Virus record (IMG/VR): IMGVR_UViG_3300043543_000547
Location: 1-37,583 of that record
Length of the DNA: 37,583 bases
DNA from: a virus
Reading direction: 5' to 3' (one strand)
The position numbers and the translations under genes were made by a program. How positions within the stretch are numbered: the first letter of the stretch is position 1; the number at the start of each line of letters is the position of its first letter. Shown in pieces: positions 28,913 through 37,583 of this stretch. Below the pieces are notes generated by a model that did not search any database, was not told the origin of the DNA, and was given only the letters and a program-made list of their open reading frames with translations.

Positions 28913-29154
28913 CGAGAGAAGAAATCAAAGAAATCGTGCGTGAAGTTCTTCTGATGGAGGGAAGGCTTCCGCCTACCGTTTACATAGAGGAACTCATCAC
29001 CACCGAAGAAAATCCACGGAGGTTTGCCAAGACCGAACTCATTGACGGAACGGTCGCAGGGATTGCTATGCAACCCATTACCAATGAGGACTTACCCGAT
29101 TTGAGGGTTGTCTACCTGTCAGGAGACTACATCATCGCTCACGAGTTGCAATAA
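28909..29154 (+). CDS. Small structural-operon protein
   Basis: An 81-residue acidic protein (TREEIKEIVREVLLME, then PTVYIEELITTEENPRR). Amphipathic helix at the N-terminus, beta afterwards. It overlaps the nozzle gene by four bases, with GGAGGTGGAG upstream of the ATG. Possibly a minor tail or assembly protein. Confidence 0.65.
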   Translation: MTREEIKEIVREVLLMEGRLPPTVYIEELITTEENPRRFAKTELIDGTVAGIAMQPITNEDLPDLRVVYLSGDYIIAHELQ

Positions 29155-29156
29155 CG

Positions 29157-29450
29157 ATGCCAAGGGAAGCCCATAGTATCTACACGAACGAAGGAGCCAC
29201 GGGAGCCGTTACGATAACCCTCCCGCAGGCGACCTCCGCTATCATCGGAGCAAGATACAGGTTTGCCACAACCAGAGCCCTGAACCTGACTGTCGCTACT
29301 TACCCTTCCGTTCCTCCAGACGTCATAAGGTATAAGAACACCACCTTTACTTCCCTTTCCACCTCCCAGGTAGGGAACTATCTGGAGGTGGTGTGTCTTA
29401 AGCCAGGAGAGTGGCAGGTTACTTCTGTTATCGGTTTCGGGCTTACCTGA
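29157..29450 (+). CDS. Small beta-rich structural protein
   Basis: A 97-residue protein, ATG two bases after the previous stop. EGATGAVTITLPQATSAIIGARY and later GNYLEVVCLKPGEWQVTSVIG follow a pattern common in phage fibre or capsid-decorating domains (GA-x-G-x-x-TITLP... G-x-W-x-V). The stop overlaps the first box of late promoter P3. Confidence 0.7.
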   Translation: MPREAHSIYTNEGATGAVTITLPQATSAIIGARYRFATTRALNLTVATYPSVPPDVIRYKNTTFTSLSTSQVGNYLEVVCLKPGEWQVTSVIGFGLT

Positions 29451-29476
29451 AACTATCAGGGTAAGTTTTACGTCTA
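29447..29476 (+). promoter_or_regulatory. Putative late promoter P3 (ejection proteins)
   Basis: CTGAAAC (29447-29453), 16 bases, ACGTCTA (29470-29476), nine bases before ATG 29486, which lacks a Shine-Dalgarno sequence. Identical boxes and spacing to P2, and one base different in the first box from P1. Confidence 0.65.
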
Positions 29477-29485
29477 CAAAAATGT

Positions 29486-30016
29486 ATGCCCATTGACCCT
29501 CTCACTGGTATCAGAACCGTCCAGGGAATTCTCGGTGTCATCGGAGGTTTGCGTGGTCTCTTTCACCGAGGAAGGAGAACCACGGGGCTTCCGCCTTACC
29601 TCCAGGAACTCTTAAGGAGACACGCCCTCTTTGCACGGGGGTTTGACGCTGAGAGTTTCGCAAGGGGCATTATGCCTGAGGTTTCTAAGTTTCTACAGCC
29701 TGAACTTTTGAGAGCCATCTCAGGAGTTACCGCAGGCTACGGAGGAGGCATTCCTGGAATAGGAACTGCTTTACCTGATACTGCTTTTGGTAGTGCTCTA
29801 AGAGGTGCGATGGGAGATGTAGCAAGACGGGGAGCGGAACTCACTTTCCAGTTACTTTCTCAGGCTCCTTTACTCCAGACGGAAGTGATGATGGCTCCCT
29901 TTAGAACGTATGCACCTCCTTCTTTCCAGTATGTTCCGCCTGATACGCAACAAGCCTTCAGGCAACTGAGGGAAAGCATCGCTTTACTTCCCCCTGGGTG
30001 GTTTAGGATAAGGTGA
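29486..30016 (+). CDS. Internal virion (ejection) protein 1, putative
   Basis: A 176-residue protein: an N-terminal Gly/Ile-rich hydrophobic helix (GILGVIGGLRGLFHRGRR), charged helices, and a Gly/Ala-rich middle (GVTAGYGGGIPGIGTALP). Small, basic, membrane-seeking proteins at this position resemble the first of the ejection proteins of podoviruses (T7 gp14, P22 gp7). It is inferred from position and composition only. Confidence 0.55.
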   Translation: MPIDPLTGIRTVQGILGVIGGLRGLFHRGRRTTGLPPYLQELLRRHALFARGFDAESFARGIMPEVSKFLQPELLRAISGVTAGYGGGIPGIGTALPDTAFGSALRGAMGDVARRGAELTFQLLSQAPLLQTEVMMAPFRTYAPPSFQYVPPDTQQAFRQLRESIALLPPGWFRIR

Positions 30017-30240
30017 TACCTCTTCCCTCTCTTACCTCTTTCAGACCATCGCCTTACTCGCCTGAAGTAAGGAATTACCTTGCACTTCTTCAGCGGTGGA
30101 TGGCGGTGAACCCAAGGAAAAGGGCAACGGACATTCTCCACGGAACCCTTTATGGAGGGATGTTCAATCCTAACTACCTCCCTGCCTTTGCAGAAAGGAA
30201 ACTCTTAGGGCTTCCGTCTCTCAGGAGGTTTATGACGTGA
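30013..30240 (+). CDS. Small basic protein of the ejection module
   Basis: A 75-residue protein with GTG start at 30013, overlapping the previous stop. Basic and Pro/Tyr/Leu-rich (RPSPYSPEVRNYLALLQRW, AERKLLGLPSLRRFM). No family recognised. Overlaps the next gene by four bases. Confidence 0.6.
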   Translation: MIPLPSLTSFRPSPYSPEVRNYLALLQRWMAVNPRKRATDILHGTLYGGMFNPNYLPAFAERKLLGLPSLRRFMT

Positions 30241-32072
30241 TACCTTACTTTGATATTGACGACATTATCGCTGAAATCATCGCTCAGAACCCTGAGCGTG
30301 TAAACGACCTCGCCCCTTCGCAGGGGGAAGCCCCTTCAAAGATGGACGAGACATTTGGAGTCCAGCCTAACCTCCAGGCTACTTACGACCCTGCCACAGG
30401 AACTCTCACCACTCCTTTTGGTCAGGTTACCGTTCCTCCTTTTACGGTTCCGCAGTTTGTTGACCAGGAAACCGTAAATAGACTTCTCCGCTCTCTGGAA
30501 GACATCGCAAGGAGAACGACAGAAGTCTCCCAGAGAACGTTCACTCCTCCTGAAGTTCATCCCGTTGCTGGGGCTTTAGCGAACCTCGCTTCGGCTTTAG
30601 GGGCTCCCTATGCCACCACAGGTTATTACGGTGAAGTGGATAGAATGACCAAGGAGGCAGAGGAGAGGTTCTGGAGAGAGCAACTCCAACAGATGACAGG
30701 ACTCCAGCAAGAGGCGGAAATCTACAAAAACCTAATGGGCGTTTTTGCCTCTTTACTTCCTGAACAAGCGAGGCTTAGGCTTCTTGCCCAGACCGCTACG
30801 ACCGATGCGGTCTTAAGAAGTGCTTCCCAGGCATTCTCAGAATGGCAGTTTTTCAAGAATTACGAAGCAACGCTAAGAGAACTTGGTCTTAGGGAAGACC
30901 AAATCAGACTCCTTGAGAGAGAACTTGACACGAAAAGACAGATGTTCGGTTTACAGGCTATCTTTGAACGTCCCGAACTGACTCCATACATCGCCGAAGC
31001 CTTCGGGCTTCCCTGGGACAAAGGAGCCCTGAAAGACATTACGGACGCTTTGAGGAACAGACGGTATGAGGAGTTTGCAGAGAAACTTCTCGCCATATCC
31101 CCACAATTTGGAGACTCTATGCTAAGGGTAGGTATTGTGCAGATGGCTATGGACTACATCCCTGAAGGAGACGAGCGTGTAGCAAAGGCAAGGAAGACCT
31201 TACGAGACTACGCCGAGAAAGAAGCGAAGAACCTTAACGAGATACAACGGGCACAACTGGACTTGATGAGGTCTCAGATGGAACAGAACCGTGCTCAGGC
31301 TTTCTACCACCGACAAATGCCAGGCGTCCATCTTACTGGCACCATCCTTGATTTCGTGGCAAAAATCCTGCCTTCAGTGATTGCAGAAAGAGGACAGGAG
31401 GGAGTAGTAGCCTGGGAATTCTTTGGTAAAAGGGCTCAATACTATGATAGTCTGTTCAAGAGTTTCCTTGAGGAATTTAAAAACATAACGGATAAGGGAG
31501 TAAAGTCAGACCTTGCAGGAAGTATGGCTCTCCTTCGCCTCCTTGCTGATGCAGGTAACACCCTTACTTTTGCGGTTAATGCACAGGAAGGAAGAAAATG
31601 GGCTAACGAGCGTCTTGGCAAAATTGAGGAATTCTTGAAGAACCAGGAGAGCCAAGAAACCTTGAAGAACGCTTATCACTATCTCGTAAAGAACTTCGGT
31701 CTTTATCAGAATACTCTCCGCTTGGACGATTTGACGAGGAATGAAGGACTCCGAGCACGGTTTTGGTTTGCAATGAGAGAACTAAGAGATATGCTTAGAA
31801 TAGCAGGAAGTCAGGGAGAAGCCCCACGTTTAGACCCGCAATCGCAATTCCTCAACAGCATTCAATCGCTCCTGGATGACTCCAACCTGAATATACCTCA
31901 AAACGTGAAAGAGACCGTTAATAAAGTTATCCAAGGAATTATACAACCGCCACCCCTTACCGCTCAGCCAGGAGCACCAGGAGGGACTCCGAAACTGCCC
32001 CCTGGTTATGAAGTAGTCCCACGTCCAAATCAACAGGGCAGGAAAATAGGAGGAGGGATTGTCGGAGGATGA
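30237..32072 (+). CDS. Internal virion (ejection) protein 2, helical
   Basis: A 611-residue protein, GTG start at 30237. Residues ~1-80 are low complexity (TGTLTTPFGQVTVPPF), then long amphipathic helices rich in Glu/Arg/Gln (LLRSLEDIARRTTEVS, LREDQIRLLERELDTKRQMF, KEAKNLNEIQRAQLDLMRSQM). The end is Pro/Gly-rich. A large all-helical protein followed by an even larger one mirrors T7 gp15 and gp16, which form the DNA-ejection channel through the cell envelope. The gene ends ATGA-overlapping the giant gene. Confidence 0.65.
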   Translation: MIPYFDIDDIIAEIIAQNPERVNDLAPSQGEAPSKMDETFGVQPNLQATYDPATGTLTTPFGQVTVPPFTVPQFVDQETVNRLLRSLEDIARRTTEVSQRTFTPPEVHPVAGALANLASALGAPYATTGYYGEVDRMTKEAEERFWREQLQQMTGLQQEAEIYKNLMGVFASLLPEQARLRLLAQTATTDAVLRSASQAFSEWQFFKNYEATLRELGLREDQIRLLERELDTKRQMFGLQAIFERPELTPYIAEAFGLPWDKGALKDITDALRNRRYEEFAEKLLAISPQFGDSMLRVGIVQMAMDYIPEGDERVAKARKTLRDYAEKEAKNLNEIQRAQLDLMRSQMEQNRAQAFYHRQMPGVHLTGTILDFVAKILPSVIAERGQEGVVAWEFFGKRAQYYDSLFKSFLEEFKNITDKGVKSDLAGSMALLRLLADAGNTLTFAVNAQEGRKWANERLGKIEEFLKNQESQETLKNAYHYLVKNFGLYQNTLRLDDLTRNEGLRARFWFAMRELRDMLRIAGSQGEAPRLDPQSQFLNSIQSLLDDSNLNIPQNVKETVNKVIQGIIQPPPLTAQPGAPGGTPKLPPGYEVVPRPNQQGRKIGGGIVGG

Positions 32073-35000
32073 TACCCAAGACCTTAAGGGAAATCCTTGA
32101 AGCGGAGAAACCTCTCATCTCGGATAACCTTGCGGAACTCATCCGAGTATCCAACGAATACGGCTATAGCCCAAAATTCCTTATGGCTCTTACAAAAAGA
32201 GCAGGAGCACCCTCCCTTTCGCAACTAACTCCAGGCGTGGGACTTAAACTCGCTCCTGAAGTCTACAGCCTTACAGGAAGGCAACCTTCTCAAAACCTGA
32301 GAGACGAAGCAGAGACTCTCTCCCTGTTTTTACGAAACTTTCCTGGAGAAAAAGAAGAAGACGTCCTTGCCAGGGCTATTCTGGGGTCAAACTTTGTAAC
32401 CGTAAGGGCAGGGATAGAGGAAGCACGAGCACGTGTCTTAGGTCTTCCTCCTCCTCAGGAAATCCCCAAACAACAAGAAGTCCTTGGGACTGATATCAGT
32501 AGAAGAATACTTCAGGAGGAACTCAAGCCCTATACCCAACTTTCGCCTGAAGAAACAACCAATCTCAAAGAAACCCTCATAACCCTAACCAGGCTTCTCA
32601 GAGACCCTGATTTTCAGGGAAACACTCCTCAGGCTAAAGAAGTCAGGAACTTCATCTCTACCGTAAGGGACAACCTCTATGAATACCTCAAAGGGTTCGG
32701 TGCTCCTTCTACGTCTTTCAAGATAGAACCTTCTTCTTACGAGACTCTTAGAACTCAACCGACGAAGGTAAGGCTCGGATACGCACTTTCCACCGTTCCT
32801 CTCCTACCAGAAATATGGGACACAATAGAGGCTCACCTCGGAGTCCCGTATCCCCAGAGAACGATGACCGTCTTTGCCAGAACCATTGGGATGACTCCGA
32901 GGGAAATGTCGGAAGCAACCGTAGAGTTCTTTACGAAATACTGGGACGACACCTTCCGTGGATGGTTTGGTAGTGTTTATGACGCTTCTTTGACGGATTT
33001 GTTCTCGGCAGATTTCTGGAAAAGGTATGCCAATGAAAGACAAGACCCTACTCTCCTTAACGACTTAGGAACGAGGTTATCCGCTTCTGTTACCTCTGTT
33101 CTCGCAGGGCTTTTTGCGAGAGTCGGAACATACACTCCCTTGTTCTTTCTTTCTGTTATTGCGGGAGCAGTAAAATCGGCTCCTTCTATCCTTACTCCTT
33201 TCCCTGTTACTCGGATACCGACGGAAGAAGAACGTTATGAGGGACTTGCGGAGACCACTCCCGACCTTGTAGAGATTGCAAAGAACCTTGGTCTCTTTAT
33301 CGTAGACATCATTCAGGGATATGGCGAACTGGACACACGACCCGCAAGGGAAATCGTAGGAAACACTCTGGACGGGCTTTTAATAGTTTTTGGAGTCGTA
33401 GGGGGAGTTGCTCGCTGGAAGATGGGGAGGCTTATGAAGAAATACGGGGAGTGGCTTGAAACCTACAGCGAAGCCAGAGCCAAGTTGGACAGTCTGGAAC
33501 AGTCTTTAACGAAAACCCGTGCGAAGATAAGGAAACTTGAGGCACTCATTACCCGAAACGAAAACAAGTTGGAAAAACTGGAGAACCAACTTACCAGACT
33601 GGGGACAAGGTCGGTAGAACTGTCTCAGAAAATTCAGAGAAGGTTTGATATTTACCAGAAAAGGCTTGCGAAGTTGCAGAAGGTTAGAGATAACGTCCTT
33701 CAGGAATATAACAACACTCAGAACGAACTGAACTCTGTGTTGCAAATCGTTACTGCGGAGGACGTTGTCAAGAACCACACTTACCCGCCTATCGCTCAGG
33801 CTATCGGGGAGAGGATAGAGAGGAGTCTTCTCACTAAGCAAGACGCCCACAAGGCTTTCGGGCACGTTCCTGATGCCCTTTACGTCAAGACAAATGGTGA
33901 AATTCTCGTTGTAAGGGACTACGGGGTTCTTTTAGGAGACTGGAACGACCCTGTTCTTATGGTAGGGAAGGTGGATAAAGACGCTTACGTTCTCTTTACC
34001 GACCGAAACCTTTATGGTATTGCCCCTGACAGGGCGAACTTAAAGCCTGGATACTATCGGCACCTTGACACGGGAGAACCCGTTATAGTCTCCGTTACAG
34101 GCAAAACGGCGAGGGCTACCAACTTCCTCAGAGGAGGGGATGTTCCTCTTGATAAACTGGTTCAGTTCCACCCTTTACGCCCCATAACACTGGAGAACAT
34201 CATATCCGTCTATCACCCTCACCTCGCTCCTCTCGTTCCCCTTACAGAAGTTGTGGACAACGTTACCCTTCTTCCCAACCCCTTCAACCTGCTCGGACAT
34301 AATTATTACAAACACGTTCTTGTTTCTACTACGGACGGTTACTACGTAGTAGAGCAGGGGTCTATCCGAGCGAAGCCTCCCGTTTCCTCAGGAACCGCCC
34401 CTATTGTAGCCAGAGCAAGGAAGGTTACGGCGTTAAGACCGTTAAGGAGAGCCTCTGACCTTGACCCTAAACATTTTGAGGAGATAGAACTTGAAGTAAC
34501 GGGAGTTCTGGGATACCTCAACCCAGACTTTGAAGCCATAGCCTTTGAAAGGTTGGTCAGGCAGGGGAAAATGAAACCCCACAGCCCTTCCCCAGCCCTC
34601 ATCCAGCAGGAAGCCTCCGTAGTTAAAGAACAATGGGTAGAAGCGTTAAGGGGAACTCCTCACCTCGTTATGGGACAAGCCACCTTACCAGAACTTACTA
34701 TTAAGACTGCCCTTATAAGGTATGGGTTTTCGTTTGACGATGTAGCACAAGCCATAGATGATGTCGTAGAACACCTGAACTCTCGCCATCTTAACCGAGC
34801 CATTCTTATAGAAGCGAGCAACGAGCCTATTGTGTCTCCAACCATTGCCCAGGCATTAGTTCAGTCCATCACGCAATCCCCTCCTACGGGAGGCAAACTC
34901 ACCTGGAAAGACCTGCAAAACCGTATAGCGACAGACGCAGGTATTCAACAAGCCATACAAAACGAAGCAACCGCTCGGGGGAGACTCCCAAAGGAGATAC

Positions 35001-37583
35001 AGGACAAATTTGTTCAGGACTACTGGACTGCCCTGGACATCGTTCGGAGGAGGCACATTCCCGTTTCTTCGGCTCTTCAGAGAGTAGAAAACATCCTCAA
35101 GAGGGAGGAATACGCTAACCGCCCTACTATCCTGAGCGACGACGTTGATTTTTCCGCCGTAGAACCCTTGATACTGGGCGAACACGCTCGTATTACGGGA
35201 GGTGGCACGGTCATCTCCGTCCGTTTCCCCGAGAGTGTAACGAAAGGACTTGCTACTTCTCAGATTGACGCTCTAAAGGAATTTGTCCGAAACCACCTCC
35301 AGAGGCAGATAGACGAGTTTTCTCCACCCCAGCATATCATAGATGCCATAGAAGATGAAATTAAGAAAGGAAACCTTCCACCAGGAACAACCGAGGCAGT
35401 AAAAGACTTTATGAAGAGACACCTTTTTACAGAAAGGAGGAATATCCCGAACTTTTTCCACGGTCGGCAATACGCAAGTCTCAATAATGAAATCCGAAAC
35501 GCCACGGGAGTGATAAATGGAGTTTCGGACGTCATCGGTTTTCCCACAGAGGAAGTCCTTAAAGCCCTGAAGGACTACGTGAAGATTTTGAGAGACAAGG
35601 AAAGCGGAACGGTTCTCTTTGACCTCGTGTTCCATTCACCTCTACAGGACTGGAGCCGTCTTCTGGATGACGTTAAAGCAGGAAAGATAACGCTGGAGCA
35701 GGCGGTTGAAGAACTGAACAAGGCAATAATGGGACGAGCCGTCAGGAAAGCCCAAATCCTATCCTCAAGCAAACGGCTTACCGAAAGGGAACTTACCGCT
35801 TCAGGCGTAGAGGCGAGAATGGAACGACCACTGGAAGAAGTGTTATCATCAGAGCCGTGGGTTGCAGGAGACCCTGACGTGGTTCCCGATATGTTCCGTC
35901 TTGGTGCTCCAGAGACAGTCTCCACGACCTACGCCAGCACGGGCGTTCTCCTTTCCACAGGAGAGATGCTTCCTGGCATAAGCCCCAATGTCCTTGTTGT
36001 TCCTCTCCACATCCCTGTCCAGCCTTATATGGAGATGGTGAAGGGCTTACGCACAACTCACAAAAACTCCTATTTCGTAACCGTCGGGGAGGCGAACGTA
36101 AGGTCTCTGGAGTCAGTCATTACTCCCGAACCAGCCAGAGTTTATGACCTTACCTCAGGGTCAAGGACAACTCCCCTGTCTATTCCTGCTGACCCCGCTC
36201 ACAGGTTCTACGAGGCTCTGCGGGACATAGCCCCGACCGTCCTTACCGATGCAGTGGGCGACCTGAGAAGCAAATTACAGGCAGAACTTGCTAACCTGCA
36301 CCAGAAACTCTCTGCACTTGGTATAAGGGAGTTGAAGGAGTGGTCAGACACCGCTTCCAGAGTTGATACACTCAGGATGCAACTGGAAAAGTTAGTGGCT
36401 AAGGAAGGAAAGAAACTTGAGGAGTTTCTGGAGTTGAAGGAAAAACTCAGACGACAGCGGATAAAGCGTGCGATGTTACAGCAGGAGGAATACTCCCTGG
36501 ACACCCTCACTATGGAGAAGCGAAGAGAACTCTTTGATGAGTTCTTCGTTCCGTTCCCTACGGACTTCGCTGGGTCTTTAGGGATGCCTCCAAACATTGA
36601 CATCAATATCCCCCTTTCTGCCTGGGCAAGGATTTTTGAAAACGAGTTTGGTAAGGGGCTGATGGGGAAAATCATTGGTAGATACGTCTTCCCCGTTCAG
36701 ACTCTTATCTCCCAACTCCCGCCTCAACTGGCAGTGCCCTTACTTCACACTTCCGCCAGGGCTTTCAGATACCCCTCGGAATGGATGGCAAAACTCAAAT
36801 CAGAGGCTCTTACGATGATGGATACTTACGGCATCAAGGACTGGGGTGAATGGGGTCTTGCAGGACACCTCGCTCAACTTTACGGTGAAAACAAATACAC
36901 CTTCACTCAGGGAAGCACCATTGTTCTCAAAAACGGAAAGAAGCACCAGGTTGTAAGCACCGTTACCGACGAGCCTTTCCTTGACCCGCAGACGAATAAG
37001 TGGAAAATCAGGGATGACCAGACCGTCATAGAAATAGACGAGATAGACCTGAATGCTTCTGACCCTTCGGTGGGAAGACAAGTCCTTGCACACGCCAAGA
37101 ACGTTGGCATAAGAAGCGACCTCGTAGATGCGGTGCCTGAGATTGAAGAGAAGTTTTACAGGAAGTTCTACGATGAAGTAAGAGAAGTTTACAACGAAAC
37201 CCTTAACGGCATTGCCACGGAAGTAAAAGAAGGACTTAAGCGGTGGTATTCGGGAGATGAACTGGACAAACGGATAGAGAAGATAGACAAATTCGTGGAG
37301 AAGCACTCCATTCCCTATCGCCTCAACTACTTCACCCACGCCTTTAAGGAACTCAAGATGCTTCCCCACACTTACTACGTGGATGCGAGACTTACTTCCA
37401 TTGAGGAAAGACTCGCTCAGGTTTATCAGAGAAAACTGGATGAACTCGCCAAACAAACAGGAACGCCTCCTCCTCCTGGAACTCAAGTCGTTCCTGTGGC
37501 GAAAGGACGAACCCAGAGAGTTTCTCCGTTTATCCTTCCTGCGTGGGAGGGCATTCAGGCATACGTCAACGTCGTTATGCAAA
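32069..37583 (+). CDS. Giant internal virion protein (ejection protein 3), continues at 1-470
   Basis: Open from ATG 32069 to the window end (1,838 codons plus one base); with 1-470 it gives 1,994 residues. Features: hydrophobic helices near residues 334-371 (TSVLAGLFARVGTYTPLFFLSVIAG) shown here only in part as LAGLFARVG and LFFLSVIAG, another near 434-450 (LLIVFGVVGGVARW), a long coiled coil about 460-558 (for example KLDSLEQSLTKTRAKIRKLE), and a second coil about 1397-1478. Such size and helix/coil mix at the end of the late operon fits a T7 gp16-like ejection protein, larger than usual. I see no transglycosylase or protease motif. Confidence 0.75.
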   Translation, partial: MIPKTLREILEAEKPLISDNLAELIRVSNEYGYSPKFLMALTKRAGAPSLSQLTPGVGLKLAPEVYSLTGRQPSQNLRDEAETLSLFLRNFPGEKEEDVLARAILGSNFVTVRAGIEEARARVLGLPPPQEIPKQQEVLGTDISRRILQEELKPYTQLSPEETTNLKETLITLTRLLRDPDFQGNTPQAKEVRNFISTVRDNLYEYLKGFGAPSTSFKIEPSSYETLRTQPTKVRLGYALSTVPLLPEIWDTIEAHLGVPYPQRTMTVFARTIGMTPREMSEATVEFFTKYWDDTFRGWFGSVYDASLTDLFSADFWKRYANERQDPTLLNDLGTRLSASVTSVLAGLFARVGTYTPLFFLSVIAGAVKSAPSILTPFPVTRIPTEEERYEGLAETTPDLVEIAKNLGLFIVDIIQGYGELDTRPAREIVGNTLDGLLIVFGVVGGVARWKMGRLMKKYGEWLETYSEARAKLDSLEQSLTKTRAKIRKLEALITRNENKLEKLENQLTRLGTRSVELSQKIQRRFDIYQKRLAKLQKVRDNVLQEYNNTQNELNSVLQIVTAEDVVKNHTYPPIAQAIGERIERSLLTKQDAHKAFGHVPDALYVKTNGEILVVRDYGVLLGDWNDPVLMVGKVDKDAYVLFTDRNLYGIAPDRANLKPGYYRHLDTGEPVIVSVTGKTARATNFLRGGDVPLDKLVQFHPLRPITLENIISVYHPHLAPLVPLTEVVDNVTLLPNPFNLLGHNYYKHVLVSTTDGYYVVEQGSIRAKPPVSSGTAPIVARARKVTALRPLRRASDLDPKHFEEIELEVTGVLGYLNPDFEAIAFERLVRQGKMKPHSPSPALIQQEASVVKEQWVEALRGTPHLVMGQATLPELTIKTALIRYGFSFDDVAQAIDDVVEHLNSRHLNRAILIEASNEPIVSPTIAQALVQSITQSPPTGGKLTWKDLQNRIATDAGIQQAIQNEATARGRLPKEIQDKFVQDYWTALDIVRRRHIPVSSALQRVENILKREEYANRPTILSDDVDFSAVEPLILGEHARITGGGTVISVRFPESVTKGLATSQIDALKEFVRNHLQRQIDEFSPPQHIIDAIEDEIKKGNLPPGTTEAVKDFMKRHLFTERRNIPNFFHGRQYASLNNEIRNATGVINGVSDVIGFPTEEVLKALKDYVKILRDKESGTVLFDLVFHSPLQDWSRLLDDVKAGKITLEQAVEELNKAIMGRAVRKAQILSSSKRLTERELTASGVEARMERPLEEVLSSEPWVAGDPDVVPDMFRLGAPETVSTTYASTGVLLSTGEMLPGISPNVLVVPLHIPVQPYMEMVKGLRTTHKNSYFVTVGEANVRSLESVITPEPARVYDLTSGSRTTPLSIPADPAHRFYEALRDIAPTVLTDAVGDLRSKLQAELANLHQKLSALGIRELKEWSDTASRVDTLRMQLEKLVAKEGKKLEEFLELKEKLRRQRIKRAMLQQEEYSLDTLTMEKRRELFDEFFVPFPTDFAGSLGMPPNIDINIPLSAWARIFENEFGKGLMGKIIGRYVFPVQTLISQLPPQLAVPLLHTSARAFRYPSEWMAKLKSEALTMMDTYGIKDWGEWGLAGHLAQLYGENKYTFTQGSTIVLKNGKKHQVVSTVTDEPFLDPQTNKWKIRDDQTVIEIDEIDLNASDPSVGRQVLAHAKNVGIRSDLVDAVPEIEEKFYRKFYDEVREVYNETLNGIATEVKEGLKRWYSGDELDKRIEKIDKFVEKHSIPYRLNYFTHAFKELKMLPHTYYVDARLTSIEERLAQVYQRKLDELAKQTGTPPPPGTQVVPVAKGRTQRVSPFILPAWEGIQAYVNVVMQ

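Overview
The window reads as one complete or nearly complete genome of a short-tailed (podovirus-like), tailed double-stranded DNA phage of about 37.6 kb, cut open inside its largest gene. The last codons of the window run in frame into the first bases, so the gene starting at 32069 continues into the reading frame that ends at 470 (1,994 residues when joined). This indicates a circular or circularly permuted molecule. The host is not identifiable with certainty. Strong AGGAGGT ribosome sites, a TTGACA-N17-TAATAT promoter and a phage lysis set point to a bacterium, and Glu/Lys-rich proteins with many AGG/AGA arginine codons fit a thermophile (inference). I see no integrase, repressor, tRNA or CRISPR array.

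Layout. (1) 470-1020: end of the late operon, one copy of a ~100-bp inverted repeat, and a small membrane-anchored protein. (2) 1019-4456, mostly minus strand: a lysis arm with two holin-like proteins, a zinc amidase, a lysozyme/transglycosylase-like protein, a glycoside-hydrolase-like barrel, a nuclease-fold protein and small genes. (3) 4586-10174, plus: replication operon driven by the near-consensus promoter, with a uracil-DNA-glycosylase/exonuclease/family A polymerase fusion, a primase-helicase, a PD-(D/E)XK nuclease, a protein that is only a DnaA DNA-binding domain, and unknowns. (4) 10175-17145, plus: an array of eight short transcription units, each with a nearly identical promoter motif GAACCCGATACATATAA. 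Upstream of each motif, 59-77 bases away, lies a GT-dinucleotide tract. Six of the eight carry a small stem-loop at the expected 5' end of the mRNA. Seven units end in a perfect hairpin plus 8-11 T. Six units hold single genes and two hold several genes. The small proteins include clear paralogue pairs. A repeat-rich AT-rich 600-bp stretch (13456-14058) inside the array is a candidate replication origin. (5) 17792 to 37583 and on to 470, plus: the structural operon, with terminase small and large subunits, portal, scaffold-like protein, major capsid protein, appendage proteins, head-tail adaptor, nozzle-like tail protein and three or four internal (ejection) proteins ending with the giant one. 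There is no tape measure, tail tube or sheath.

The structural arm is driven by what looks like a different promoter class, YTGAAAC-N16-ACGTCTA. It occurs exactly three times, before the terminase, the capsid gene and the ejection-protein genes. The two inverted-repeat copies (491-590 and 17628-17728) sit just outside the two ends of this arm and divide the circle into a 20.3-kb structural half and a 17.0-kb lysis/replication/accessory half. The most novel-looking system is the accessory cassette array, with its shared GT-tract/promoter/stem-loop/terminator architecture and its paralogous proteins of unknown function.
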